Source: an uncultured Alphaproteobacteria bacterium
Lineage (GTDB): Bacteria > Pseudomonadota > Alphaproteobacteria > HIMB59
Direction of reading: 5' to 3'
NCBI GenBank assembly: GCA_902588615.1
Contig: CACIPV010000003.1
Location: 34,912-98,911, forward strand
Length of the DNA: 64,000 nt
In this document: positions 18,232 through 27,402 of the stretch, piece after piece
How the letters are laid out: the number at the start of each line of letters is the position of its first letter
How positions within the stretch are numbered: position 1 is the first letter of the stretch
Position numbers and translations under genes: made by a program
The notes under the pieces: model-generated
What the model saw: the letters and a program-made list of their open reading frames with translations, nothing else
Databases searched by the model: none
What the model was told of the DNA's origin: nothing

Positions 18232-19191
18232 TTAGAATGATACTGCTGTACCAAAACCAAGAGCTGTACCGTCAGTAGCAGCGTCACCACTTAGGTTTAC
18301 CATATCTAGGTATACAGAAGCTCCACCGCCAAGTGATCTTTCAATTGAAAGTTCCATCTTAGAGGCAGCATCACTATCAGCATCTTTGTTTGAATTGTAA
18401 CCAACTGCAATAGTTGTAGCACCATCCATAGACATTGAATATGTTGCACCAGCTGATGTTGTATCACCAGTTGTTGATAATAATGTACTATCTCCGTTAT
18501 CTATTGTTTGGTTTGAGTAACCAACAGTCAATGTACCACTACCAAGAGCAGCAGCAACTGTACCACCAGCAGCACTTGAACCGTTATCATTATCAGCTAC
18601 ACCAACTGTTACTGTGTATGCGCCCATAGGAACAGATATTGAAGCGCCCATAGCACTCTCACCTGAGTCAGGATTTAATACACCAAAGTTGTTTGCAGCA
18701 GTGTTTGCGATATAATCGATTGATAATGTTGCAGCACCCATAGCTGTTGAGAATGATACACCAAGACCATCATCATCAGCTGCAGCACCGAAACCAGTAG
18801 CTACGTTTGAAGATACACCACTCTGATCATCAAGAGGGCCGTTTACAACGCCACCAATAGATCCGATTGTGTCATTTACACCAACGTCACCAACTACGAT
18901 GGATGTACCACCAGTTGAGAACGTAACAGCTTTACCGCCATCAACGCCAGCAGCTGTGTCAGTATCGTAATCAGCTGATAAGGCAAGTGAAGCACTAATG
19001 CCAAGACCAGTGTCAGTAGTAGTTGAAAGCGCAAAGCTTGCAATAGAACCTACTGCTAGTTTTTCTGCATCTGATGAAGCAGCTGTTGACAAATATGCAA
19101 CATTTGCTGAACCAGAAACAGTAATATCTGCGTGTGCTGAAGCTGAAAATGCAGCAGCGATAGCAGATAATGCTAATGTTAGTTTTTTCAT
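18232..19191 (-). CDS. Outer-membrane porin
   Basis: 319 residues with a clear Sec signal peptide ending SASAHA and a mature start DITVSGSANVAYL typical of Gram-negative porins. Alternating short strands with Gly, Ser, Thr and Ala continue throughout (SIASFALSTTTDTGLGISASLALSADYD) and the chain ends in Phe (LGFGTAVSF), the outer-membrane insertion signal. Charge is strongly acidic. Codon choice is visibly different and richer in G and C than neighbours, which with a good Shine-Dalgarno (AAAGGAT, 8 bases before ATG), a 5' palindrome and a strong terminator suggests very high expression. Probably the main nutrient pore. Confidence 0.86.
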   Translation of the reverse strand: MKKLTLALSAIAAAFSASAHADITVSGSANVAYLSTAASSDAEKLAVGSIASFALSTTTDTGLGISASLALSADYDTDTAAGVDGGKAVTFSTGGTSIVVGDVGVNDTIGSIGGVVNGPLDDQSGVSSNVATGFGAAADDDGLGVSFSTAMGAATLSIDYIANTAANNFGVLNPDSGESAMGASISVPMGAYTVTVGVADNDNGSSAAGGTVAAALGSGTLTVGYSNQTIDNGDSTLLSTTGDTTSAGATYSMSMDGATTIAVGYNSNKDADSDAASKMELSIERSLGGGASVYLDMVNLSGDAATDGTALGFGTAVSF

Positions 19192-19220
19192 AATAATTAT
19201 CCTTTCATTATTATTGTTTT

Positions 19221-19236
19221 AGTTTTAATTAAAACT
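19221..19236. promoter_or_regulatory. Perfect 16-base palindrome in the porin leader
   Basis: AGTTTTAATTAAAACT lies 30 bases before the porin ATG and just downstream of the proposed -10 box. It could be an operator, or form a hairpin at the very 5' end of the mRNA that protects it from decay. Confidence 0.55.
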
Positions 19237-19244
19237 GTAGAGAT

Positions 19245-19250
19245 ATTATA
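19245..19250 (-). promoter_or_regulatory. Candidate -10 box of the porin promoter
   Basis: TATAAT on the minus strand, 54 bases before the ATG. No convincing -35 box is found at 16-18 bases; a TTGATA (19275-19280) is 24 bases upstream, too far for a standard promoter. An activator-dependent promoter is possible. Confidence 0.45.
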
Positions 19251-19298
19251 AAAAAAATTAAAAAAATGAATGATTATCAATAAGAGGATCAAAAATTC

Positions 19299-19329
19299 GT
19301 GTAAATGTTGCATTTCTGCAACAGTACAC
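19299..19329 (-). terminator. Likely terminator of the TPR-sulfotransferase gene
   Basis: A stem of TGTTGCA with TGCAACA around a GAAA tetraloop (minus strand), extended by GTGTA/TACAC with small mismatches, then GAATTTTTG. It begins 21 bases after the stop at 19350. The T run is short and interrupted, so an operator for the porin gene is an alternative reading. Confidence 0.55.
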
Positions 19330-19349
19330 TTTTTTATTTACACAAATAG

Positions 19350-20930
19350 TTATTGTGAGGACCAAAAATCTCTTTGAGACTCTAAATCTTTAAAAAAAAC
19401 CTCCCTAAAATCCTCAAACTCTTTTTTATTGATAGAAGTATTATAAATATCTTTGGTCACCTGTTGCTTACTTGCAGTTTGTGCAAAATGTCTTTTTCTT
19501 TTTTCCTCACTGTATTGTCCAGAAAGCTCACAAAAATTCCAAAGATCATTGATTGTGCTTTTTGAATTTGCTACTAAATCCTCGTATCGTACATTAAAAA
19601 TGTCCTCTGCTCCCTCATTCATCCAGGCCCTCATAAGGTTTTCGTAATTAGCATACTCAAGAGCAATACCAAAAAAACTAGATGCATAAGATAACTCACT
19701 TGCAAAATTTTGTTTAAATAATGATATGGCATTATCCCATGGATCTCGATACACGTGAACAAACTTAGCCATAGGAAGTCCTAATTTTATAAATTTGTAA
19801 TAAAGATAATTATCTGGCATTTTATCAATAAATATTTTTTTACCTTTTCTTTGAATATCAATTATCTCTAAATATTGTTTACCGAGATCTAAGAAAGTAT
19901 CATCTTGAATATCTTCATTTTGATGTTGTTTTATGAGTGGTGAACATTGAACATGAAAAAAAACTTTTTCTCCTCCTGCCACAGAGTCCTCTGATGTAGC
20001 CAAAATAGACTCTACCAAAGTTGTTCCTGATCTAGGCATTCCAATTATAAATATAAGCCCATCACCTATAGCCTCTTGGTTTTTTTTTGATTGTTCTATT
20101 TGATTTTGTTCAAACATTTTTAAAATAGTTTTATTTCTATTTTGACGATCGTAAACCGACTCTCTTTGGACACTAGATATTATTTTATTTGAGGAAATAT
20201 AGTGCTTTTCTGAAATGCTTTTATCCTCTTTATCATAGTATTCGGCTAAGCAAGAATATATACCTGCTTTAGTAAGTTTATGATCAAGAGAATTACCATG
20301 CCCGTCTATTTTGTTTAAAACTTGAAACATCGAGTCGATGTATTTTTTTTTTATGTTATCTTTGCTATTTCTTAATAGTTTTCTGAAAATATCACCAATA
20401 TATACACCTGTGTCCAAAACATTTGTGCATATTTCAATAAATTTTTTTATATCCCTTTTAGCAAATAAAATGTCAGTATATATGTTTATGGTATCTTTAA
20501 ATTGTAATATTTCTTTTGATTCCAGCCCGCCACGAAGTTCAATAGATTTAAGAATAAACTTTTCTGCTTTATCCAAGTCCGGAATATATAAATAACTGTT
20601 AGCAAGATTGTGATAAACCTCAGGCCTATTTGGATTAATTTTTAGAGCATTTTCGCTAAAAATAAGGGAGTTTTTATAGTCTTGAACCTTATTAAAAATC
20701 AGGGATATGTTTACATTTACATCATAGTCATTCTTATTTAAATCGTAACACTTATTGTAAGCAATTAGCGATTGATTATATTTTCTTTGAGATAAAAGGG
20801 TAATTGCTAATGCTTTATTTAAATCAAATGAATCCGGTGACTTTTTAAGAGAGTTTCTGATTTCAAACTCAGCTTTTTGGAAGCTTCTTTCCTCAATTAG
20901 TTTGATTATTTTTGACATATCAATGTTCAT
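19350..20930 (-). CDS. TPR-repeat sulfotransferase
   Basis: 526 residues. Residues 1-260 are tetratricopeptide-like helices (SLIAYNKCYDLNKNDYDVNVN, SLIFSENALKINPNRPEVYHNLANSYLY). The sulfotransferase domain starts near 290 with the 5'-phosphosulfate loop FIIGMPRSGTTLVESIL and carries the 3'-phosphate motif FVHVYRDPWDNAISLF near 395, both intact for PAPS binding. Such fusions are common in marine bacteria; the acceptor (protein, lipid or glycan) is not predictable. It starts 20 bases from a divergent gene whose protein looks like a degenerate sulfotransferase. Confidence 0.9.
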   Translation of the reverse strand: MNIDMSKIIKLIEERSFQKAEFEIRNSLKKSPDSFDLNKALAITLLSQRKYNQSLIAYNKCYDLNKNDYDVNVNISLIFNKVQDYKNSLIFSENALKINPNRPEVYHNLANSYLYIPDLDKAEKFILKSIELRGGLESKEILQFKDTINIYTDILFAKRDIKKFIEICTNVLDTGVYIGDIFRKLLRNSKDNIKKKYIDSMFQVLNKIDGHGNSLDHKLTKAGIYSCLAEYYDKEDKSISEKHYISSNKIISSVQRESVYDRQNRNKTILKMFEQNQIEQSKKNQEAIGDGLIFIIGMPRSGTTLVESILATSEDSVAGGEKVFFHVQCSPLIKQHQNEDIQDDTFLDLGKQYLEIIDIQRKGKKIFIDKMPDNYLYYKFIKLGLPMAKFVHVYRDPWDNAISLFKQNFASELSYASSFFGIALEYANYENLMRAWMNEGAEDIFNVRYEDLVANSKSTINDLWNFCELSGQYSEEKRKRHFAQTASKQQVTKDIYNTSINKKEFEDFREVFFKDLESQRDFWSSQ

Positions 20931-20950
20931 AATCTAATCATATATAAAGA

Positions 20951-21907
20951 ATGAGTTTTTTAAAGAAAATCAAATTAAATTATAATTATAAATTATTTAA
21001 TGATTTTGCTAACAGTAAGGATTTTAAATCAGCCTATCAAGTTATTTTAGATCTTTCAAATAAGGATAAGACAGATTTTTTTGTTTTTTTAAAAAATATT
21101 CAATATCAATTATCAAACTTTTCAGGCGATCTAATAAAAAATAAATTTATATGGATTATTTCTTACGATAGTAGTGATACATTATATTTAAATAAATTTA
21201 TAAATTACTATTTATCTAGGAATTCTAAAATATCTTTTTATATCGATAGTTTTGCCTCTACGCTTAGTAAAAAATTATCAGAGCTTAACTTAAATGATAA
21301 AGTTAAAGAAATAAAATTTAATGACTTTCAATTAAATTCTAATTTATATCAATATCTAATTTTATTATTATTCAAAAAAGATTTTTTATTTCTTAATACA
21401 AGTGCTGCATTTTTTGAAACAAACAAGAGTAATTATTTTATCTATCCAAACACGACCTTTTGTTATTTTTATGTCTACAGAAACCCCGAAGCACTATTTC
21501 TTAAGTACAAAAATCTTTATGGTTCTGCAGAGGGTGCGTATGATGAACTTTTTAATTTTAGTAAAAAGGAAACTTTAACAGTTAATCAAGAAAACTTAAG
21601 GTATCAAATTTATGAGAATAGAACTGATATAAATACTCATTTTAAGTCCTGGACGGATCCAAATGTCATTAGTACCTATAGGGGAAAAATTTTAAATTAT
21701 GATAGGCTGTCTACCGACAAAGAAGATATTTTGCTAGAAGTGCTGTATCATTTAAAACAATTTGGTTTAGATATGGAAATAAACATTAAAGACATAAAAA
21801 ATTTTTTGGAAAGAAACAGCTTAACTTTATCATCAAATAATCAAATATCTAAAAATGAAAAAAAATTTTTAGATAGAAATATAAATACCAATTTTCATAT
21901 ATCTTAG
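20951..21907 (+). CDS. Degenerate sulfotransferase-like protein
   Basis: 318 residues without a firm family match by eye. The layout resembles a sulfotransferase: IWIISYDSSDTLYLNKFINYYL near residue 68 sits where the PSB loop (SYPKSGNTW) would be, CYFYVYRNPEALFLKYKNLY near 178 looks like the 3'-phosphate motif, and HFKSWTDPNVISTYRGKILNYDRL near 232 resembles the region before the terminal helices. The Lys-Ser-Gly of the PSB loop is replaced, so PAPS binding is doubtful. It lies divergent to the intact TPR-sulfotransferase and is followed by YggS after 4 bases. Confidence 0.55.
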   Translation: MSFLKKIKLNYNYKLFNDFANSKDFKSAYQVILDLSNKDKTDFFVFLKNIQYQLSNFSGDLIKNKFIWIISYDSSDTLYLNKFINYYLSRNSKISFYIDSFASTLSKKLSELNLNDKVKEIKFNDFQLNSNLYQYLILLLFKKDFLFLNTSAAFFETNKSNYFIYPNTTFCYFYVYRNPEALFLKYKNLYGSAEGAYDELFNFSKKETLTVNQENLRYQIYENRTDINTHFKSWTDPNVISTYRGKILNYDRLSTDKEDILLEVLYHLKQFGLDMEINIKDIKNFLERNSLTLSSNNQISKNEKKFLDRNINTNFHIS

Positions 21908-21911
21908 TCAC

Positions 21912-22547
21912 TTGAGTATAAATTCAGAAAATTTACTTGATATAAAAAAAAATTTAAAATTTTTTCCCAAAACTAAACTATTAATTGTAACAAAAAATCA
22001 GGATACTAAAGATATTAATATTTTAGTATCAAAAGGATATAGGTTATTTGGCGAAAATAGAGTACAGGAAGCAGAAAAAAAATATAGTCAGATAAATTCA
22101 AATAAAGATCTGGAGCTCCATTTAATCGGACCACTTCAAAGAAATAAAGTTAAACAAGCTCTAAAAATTTTTGATATTATTCAAAGTGTAGATCGTTTTT
22201 CATTAATCGATGAAATATCAAAACGAATAGATCCTTCGTCTAATTTAAGAGCTAAAGAGTTTTATATCCAAGTTAATATAGGTAATGAAGAACAAAAATA
22301 TGGAGTTTTGAAGAAAGATCTCAAAGAATTATATAATTACTCAATTGAAAAAAAAGTTATTGTGAATGGGTTAATGTGTATACCTCCAAATATCCCCGAT
22401 CCAAGTAGTTATTTTAGGGAAATGATAGATCTAAGAGACAATATTAATAAGAATTTGAAATTAAGTATGGGAATGAGCAGTGATTACAAGATTGCGTTAA
22501 ATTTTCAAACCGACATTGTAAGAATTGGATCATTAATTTTTAAATGA
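21912..22547 (+). CDS. YggS/PLPBP-family pyridoxal phosphate homeostasis protein
   Basis: Single-domain PLP-binding barrel like the N-terminal domain of alanine racemase, involved in vitamin B6 and amino acid balance. The PLP lysine is in LLIVTKNQD near residue 27; LFGENRVQEAEKK near 50, LHLIGPLQRNKVKQAL near 76 and the phosphate-binding SMGMSSDYKIAL near 188 are family signatures. Length 211 is slightly short. Start is TTG at 21912; the stop overlaps the next ATG as ATGA. Confidence 0.92.
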   Translation: MSINSENLLDIKKNLKFFPKTKLLIVTKNQDTKDINILVSKGYRLFGENRVQEAEKKYSQINSNKDLELHLIGPLQRNKVKQALKIFDIIQSVDRFSLIDEISKRIDPSSNLRAKEFYIQVNIGNEEQKYGVLKKDLKELYNYSIEKKVIVNGLMCIPPNIPDPSSYFREMIDLRDNINKNLKLSMGMSSDYKIALNFQTDIVRIGSLIFK

Positions 22548-23023
22548 AATATATATTGCTTCTAAGCTTTACATTCACTTTTAAATTAATTTATGCAAGT
22601 GAGAGTGTTAAATGTGACTTTGAAGAGGTCTATCAAGACGGGTCAACACAATTTGGACATTTATTATTTAATGATGGTTTGTTACGTTATCAATACCAGG
22701 ACAATGATCTATTTACAATTATCTTTAATAAGGACTATTTTGTGATTAGAAATGATAATAGAAGTATTGTTAATAGATTAGAAGATAATGAAATTTTAAA
22801 TGAGTTAAAATCAATTATAACAAAATACCCCAATATCAATAGTTCTTATTCAAAAGATGATATAGATATAAAGATTATAAATAGTAAAGAGTCCAATTTT
22901 CTGAAAAGAATTTCTATTAACAGTGATGAAGTAAACTTAAGTATTTATTTTATAAACTGTAACTTTGAACATATATCGAATAAATTCTTTCAACCTTTTT
23001 CTTTAGCAAATATCAATAAATGA
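22544..23023 (+). CDS. LolA-like periplasmic protein
   Basis: 159 residues with a signal peptide (to about residue 19). The body has the LolA rhythm: GHLLFNDGLLRYQYQDNDLFTIIFNKDYFVIRND, in LolA the strands that carry lipoproteins from the inner to the outer membrane. lolA is commonly next to ftsK in alphaproteobacteria, and ftsK is one gene away here, which supports the call. It is shorter than usual LolA (about 200) and lacks an obvious C-terminal strand set, so it may be divergent or specialised. It overlaps both neighbours by ATGA. Confidence 0.6.
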   Translation: MKYILLLSFTFTFKLIYASESVKCDFEEVYQDGSTQFGHLLFNDGLLRYQYQDNDLFTIIFNKDYFVIRNDNRSIVNRLEDNEILNELKSIITKYPNINSSYSKDDIDIKIINSKESNFLKRISINSDEVNLSIYFINCNFEHISNKFFQPFSLANINK

Positions 23024-23550
23024 TCTTATTAAAATGCAATTACGAATTTTATCTACAAAAAATATTTACTTTAATATTACAAAAAAAATTACCTGTAACT
23101 TTAGAAAAATCTGATAAACATTTTTTTGAAATAGAGTTATTACTTGAGAATAGTTATCTCAAAATTGTATCTTCATTAAAATCATCATCACTAAAAATTC
23201 CAATTCCTTTTGAATTAATACTTGCTGAAATCAAAAATCATTTTGTAAATAAATTTATAACTGTGGGTAATTATAATTATTCACCAATTAATCAATCCAT
23301 CAGCTATAATAAAAAAATTTTACATCTAAACTACATACATAATATTATTTTGAATAATTTAATCCTTCATATTAATAGTGGTGTCGATAAAAATTATTTG
23401 TATAAAATGATTTGGTCTCAAGATAAAGATATCCAAATTAATAAATTAGATACACATATAACAAATCTAAAAAATAAAATAAAAAAAGGTCTTAATTTTG
23501 ATCTTAAAGTTATTACTAATTCAGGAATTTTGAGATTAATTATCGATTAA
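23020..23550 (+). CDS. Orphan winged-helix (OmpR/PhoB-type) protein
   Basis: 176 residues. The C-terminal third resembles a Trans_reg_C winged helix: LYKMIWSQDKDIQINKLDTHITNLKNKI followed by ITNSGILRLI, the recognition helix and wing of OmpR-like regulators. The first 80 residues do not show the Asp pocket of a receiver domain. A DNA-binding role is inferred; partner and targets are unknown. Translation is probably coupled to the LolA-like gene (ATGA), and its last 15 bases overlap convergent ftsK. Confidence 0.55.
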   Translation: MILLKCNYEFYLQKIFTLILQKKLPVTLEKSDKHFFEIELLLENSYLKIVSSLKSSSLKIPIPFELILAEIKNHFVNKFITVGNYNYSPINQSISYNKKILHLNYIHNIILNNLILHINSGVDKNYLYKMIWSQDKDIQINKLDTHITNLKNKIKKGLNFDLKVITNSGILRLIID

Positions 23551-25611
23551 AATATCTCTTTTACCTGCATGATTTGGCGATGATACCACGCCTCTTTTTT
23601 CCAAAGCTTCCATAATTCTTGCTGCTTTATTATAGCCAACTTGAAAATTTCTTTGAAGAAAACTTGTCGATGCTTTATTTGTTGATTTTATAAGATCAAT
23701 CGATTTTGTGATCAAAAGCTCGTCTTCATCGCTAAGGTTATCAAAATTTTCGTCATTATTTTTAATTATTTCATCTAATTCATCAAGGTATTCAACAGCT
23801 TGGCTTTTTTTAATCTCTTTAATTAATTTGTTTACCTCGTTATCAGATATAAATGCAGATTGATAACGGATAATGTTCCCTCCATTTTTAGACATTAGCA
23901 TATCTCCATTTCCAAGTAATTGCTCTGCACCAATTTCTCCCAATACAGTTCTACTGTCGTATTTACTTGCCACCTGAAAACTTATTCTAGATGGAAAATT
24001 AGCCTTAATGCTTCCAGTAATAATGTCGACACTAGGTCTTTGTGTTGCCATGACTAAATGTATTCCACAAGCTCTTGCCATTTGCGCAAGTCTCTGAACA
24101 TAATGTTCTACTTCTTTGCCTGCAGTCATCATCAAATCAGCCATTTCATCAATAAAAACAATAATATATGGAAGCTTCTCTTGAGATTTTTGATTATATC
24201 CTTCAAGGCTCCTTGTGTTTTCCTCATTCATCATAGAGTACCTCCTTTCCATCTCTTTACATACCCACTTCAAAGTAATAATGGCTTTTTTAGGCTCTGT
24301 TACAACGGGTGTGAGTAAATGTGCAATGTCGTTATAAACACTTAACTCAAGCATCTTTGGATCAATAAGTATCAATCTTAATTCTTTAGGAGAAAACTTA
24401 TATAATATACTGGCCAGAAGTGTGTTAATGAATACAGATTTTCCAGAGCCTGTTGTGCCAGCAACCAATAGGTGGGGTGTTTTACTTAGATCAATAACCT
24501 CTATTTTTCCTGATATATCCTTACCAATGCACAAAGGTATTTTTAATGAAGTATTTTTAAAATTATCATTACTCAAAAGTTCTCTGATGGTTACGGTTTC
24601 ACGCTTATCGTTTGGTACCTCAACTCCTAAATATTGTGTTCCATATATTTGAGCAATTCTTACAGCTCCAACTCCCATACTTCTAGATATATCATCGGCA
24701 AGGTTGATGATTGTATTTATTTTAATTCCTGCTGCTGGTAATATTTCAAATAATGTTACTACAGGGCCAAGTTTTACATTAACAACTTTTATATCAATAT
24801 TAAAATCCTCGAAAACTTTTTCTAATAAATCAGAGTCAGCCTTAATATTTTTTCTGTCCCCTTCATTTTTTGAAAAATAATTTTCTGATTCTAAGATTTC
24901 TATAGATGGTGAGGAATATGTCGTTTCTAAAGTTTTGGAAGAGTCTTTTATTTCATCCTCTAAAAAATTAATTTCTTCAGTGTTCGAACTGTGAAAATTA
25001 TTTACAATAGGATCTTTTTTTATTTTATTTTCAAAAGACTTACCTTTATTGTTAAATCTAAATAAACTTAAAACGTTAATTTTAGGAGCTTTAAATAAAT
25101 GAAAAATATTTTGTGAAAACAAAAAAATTAAAAAACCAAATAATGATAACGAATAATGAACGTAGCTGATATTATGCATATTATAAATATTATTTGCAAA
25201 TACGCCCCATGTTTCAATCAAATCATTGAATTCAATATTAAAACCGGAGTGTATGATTGACTGAGGCATTAATATTAAACTAATAAAAAAAAGTAATAGT
25301 CTTATGAATATGTAACCAGGAGGTTTGTTAAGAAAAACTAAAACGGAGCATAATAAAAAAAATAATATTATAAGGTAACCTAAGATTCCAAAAGTATAAA
25401 AAATGAAACTAGCTAGATAAGACCCAAAGTCTCCCAATAAATTACTGGATGGACTATTTGTATTAGTTAAAAAAGAGTTATCATTTATATCAAAAGAAAA
25501 TAATGATACTGCTAAGATAATAGATATCAAAAAAAGCAATAAAAAATATGTATATTTATAAGCTGATGAAATCTTTTCTTTTATAATTTGAGGAATATAG
25601 TTAGTTTTCAT
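23536..25611 (-). CDS. ftsK: DNA translocase FtsK
   Basis: Septum-located pump that clears chromosome DNA at division. About four membrane segments occupy the first 160 residues, then a short linker to about 240. The motor has Walker A LLVAGTTGSGKSVFINTLL near 385, Walker B YIIVFIDEMADLMM near 487 and MATQRPSVDIITGSIKANFPSRISF near 530. The gamma winged-helix domain ASTSFLQRNFQVGYNKAARIMEALEKRGVV closes the protein and normally reads the KOPS polarity motif. At 691 residues the linker is unusually short, as expected in a streamlined genome. Confidence 0.96.
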   Translation of the reverse strand: MKTNYIPQIIKEKISSAYKYTYFLLLFLISIILAVSLFSFDINDNSFLTNTNSPSSNLLGDFGSYLASFIFYTFGILGYLIILFFLLCSVLVFLNKPPGYIFIRLLLFFISLILMPQSIIHSGFNIEFNDLIETWGVFANNIYNMHNISYVHYSLSLFGFLIFLFSQNIFHLFKAPKINVLSLFRFNNKGKSFENKIKKDPIVNNFHSSNTEEINFLEDEIKDSSKTLETTYSSPSIEILESENYFSKNEGDRKNIKADSDLLEKVFEDFNIDIKVVNVKLGPVVTLFEILPAAGIKINTIINLADDISRSMGVGAVRIAQIYGTQYLGVEVPNDKRETVTIRELLSNDNFKNTSLKIPLCIGKDISGKIEVIDLSKTPHLLVAGTTGSGKSVFINTLLASILYKFSPKELRLILIDPKMLELSVYNDIAHLLTPVVTEPKKAIITLKWVCKEMERRYSMMNEENTRSLEGYNQKSQEKLPYIIVFIDEMADLMMTAGKEVEHYVQRLAQMARACGIHLVMATQRPSVDIITGSIKANFPSRISFQVASKYDSRTVLGEIGAEQLLGNGDMLMSKNGGNIIRYQSAFISDNEVNKLIKEIKKSQAVEYLDELDEIIKNNDENFDNLSDEDELLITKSIDLIKSTNKASTSFLQRNFQVGYNKAARIMEALEKRGVVSSPNHAGKRDILIDN

Positions 25612-25637
25612 TAATTTAAGTAAATATATGCGTATGT

Positions 25638-26759
25638 ATGAAAAATAAAATATTTAAATACGATTTTTTAGTTGTAGGAGGAGGCCTCATCGGCGCACTT
25701 GCAGCACTTTCTTTACATAAGAAGAAATTAAAAGTATTAGTTATCGATAATAAAAATGATATTTCAGTTGACCAAAGAACTTTAGCTGTTAATGCAAATT
25801 CAAAAGAATTTTTATTACAACTAGGTATTTGGAATCAAATAAAAACTAAGCCTCAATTTATAAAAAAAATTATCATTAAAGATTATATTAATAATGACCC
25901 ATTGGTCTTCGAAAACGAAAAGGAAACGATGGGAAATGTAATTTACAATTCTGAATTACATAAAATTATACGTCAAAGATTAGTAAGTTTAAAAATTCTG
26001 AAAACTAACATAAATAATGATTTAGATAATTTAAAGCCTAATCAAACTATTTTGATCAAAAACAAGAAATACTCTTTTAAAAAAATTATTATAAGCATTG
26101 GCAAAAAGATCACATCAGATGTCAATCAAAAAAGTATTATTTTTAATAGAGGTGACTATTCTTTCGTAGGTTTTTTCAAACATAAAAATGATCACAGAGG
26201 CACAGCATACGAAATATTTAATAAAGAAGGTCCTCTTGCAATTTTGCCATGTCCCTCATCAACTAATAAAAAATCAACTTTTATATATTCTTCAAATTTT
26301 GATACTTCGACCGAAAAAATACAATCATTAATTTATAAAAATTTTTTACTATCTCACGGTCAAATAATTTTTGAAAAAAAAATATATAAATTTCCTATTA
26401 AGCCACATTTAACCAAATATAATGAAAACTTTATTTTCATTGGCGATAGCTTAAAGTCCATACATCCAGTTGCTGGACAAGGATGGAACTTAGGAGTAAA
26501 AGATATTCAATTTTTAATAAGACTAGTTGATCATTACCCCTTGGAAAGTAAAATATTCAATTCTATTTACTATTCTAGGAGGATTATTGAAGGTTGTGCA
26601 TATTTTGGTTTCACATCTTTTATTAATTTTCTTTATGAGAATCAGAGTACATTAAATACTAACTTTATTAGAATTGGCTACCAAAGTTTGAAAAAATTTA
26701 ATTCTTTAAGAAAATTATTTATAAAACAGGCGATGGGGAGAGCTAATTTATTTGGTTAG
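25638..26759 (+). CDS. Ubiquinone-type FAD monooxygenase (UbiH/UbiF family)
   Basis: 373 residues. FAD loop DFLVVGGGLIGALAALSL at 9-26, DQRTLAVNANSKEFL near 51 and the second FAD motif FIFIGDSLKSIHPVAGQGWNLGVKD near 265 are diagnostic of the ring hydroxylases of ubiquinone synthesis. Which ring carbon it hydroxylates (UbiH, UbiF, UbiI or the alphaproteobacterial UbiL) cannot be told by eye. It is slightly shorter than most. Divergent from ftsK; the 3' end overlaps the LON-domain gene by 17 bases. Confidence 0.88.
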   Translation: MKNKIFKYDFLVVGGGLIGALAALSLHKKKLKVLVIDNKNDISVDQRTLAVNANSKEFLLQLGIWNQIKTKPQFIKKIIIKDYINNDPLVFENEKETMGNVIYNSELHKIIRQRLVSLKILKTNINNDLDNLKPNQTILIKNKKYSFKKIIISIGKKITSDVNQKSIIFNRGDYSFVGFFKHKNDHRGTAYEIFNKEGPLAILPCPSSTNKKSTFIYSSNFDTSTEKIQSLIYKNFLLSHGQIIFEKKIYKFPIKPHLTKYNENFIFIGDSLKSIHPVAGQGWNLGVKDIQFLIRLVDHYPLESKIFNSIYYSRRIIEGCAYFGFTSFINFLYENQSTLNTNFIRIGYQSLKKFNSLRKLFIKQAMGRANLFG

Positions 26760-27402
26760 CCGATTTATTGCTAACAACTTGAAAAGTATTTAAATCAAGA
26801 ATTGAGTTTAAAGTTTCTATCCTAGAGGATATGTTTGGTGATTCTAAAATAGCTTGCTTATCAATTTTGTTAAACGGTGCTAGCATAGCCAATGTGGACA
26901 AAAGTTGTAAATTTGATGTTTCTGAGAGAACATCTTTATCAATGTCTAATTTTTTCATCTTAAAAAAGTTTGTATATTTTTGTATTAAACTAGTTCTGTC
27001 GATATTTGGTTCCATATTATTAAGATCCCCTAAGTATTCACCGCAATTAATTGTAGCTTGGTAGTAGCCATTAGCATGCAAATTTCTTTCTTCTAAAACA
27101 AAACGACAAATGCCCTCAAGGTTCAGAACAAGCCTATAATCTGGTGTCTCAATGTAAGAGGTAATTTTGCCAATACATCCCATTTGAAAAAGTTCATTGT
27201 TATTGTTTTTAGGTTGAATGATTCCAATCATTTTATTGGTTTTCAGGCAGTCTAGAGTCATTTTGATATATCGTTCTTCAAAAATATTAAGTGGTAGTTT
27301 TCCAAAAGGGAGAAGTAAAACGTTATCAAGTGGAAAAATTGGAATTGAATTTGGAATATTCTTAGGTTTTACCTCAAAAAGCTTTTTTATATTGTCATCC
27401 AT
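26743..27402 (-). CDS. Stand-alone LON substrate-binding domain protein
   Basis: 219 residues matching the N-terminal domain of Lon without ATPase or protease: IPIFPLDNVLLLPFGKLPLNIFEERYIKM near 18, IGIIQPKNN and MGCIGKITSYIETPDYRLVLNLEGICRF near 75. Such proteins are widespread in alphaproteobacteria beside the thioredoxin-TPR gene, exactly as here (1-base overlap). They are thought to bind unfolded proteins, but the function is not established. Confidence 0.88.
   Translation of the reverse strand: MDDNIKKLFEVKPKNIPNSIPIFPLDNVLLLPFGKLPLNIFEERYIKMTLDCLKTNKMIGIIQPKNNNNELFQMGCIGKITSYIETPDYRLVLNLEGICRFVLEERNLHANGYYQATINCGEYLGDLNNMEPNIDRTSLIQKYTNFFKMKKLDIDKDVLSETSNLQLLSTLAMLAPFNKIDKQAILESPNISSRIETLNSILDLNTFQVVSNKSANQIN

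Noticed and set aside
18435..18629. Plus-strand open frame rich in Gln, His and Tyr
   Set aside because: It is the complement of the porin gene; the composition follows from Thr/Val/Gly codons on the other strand.
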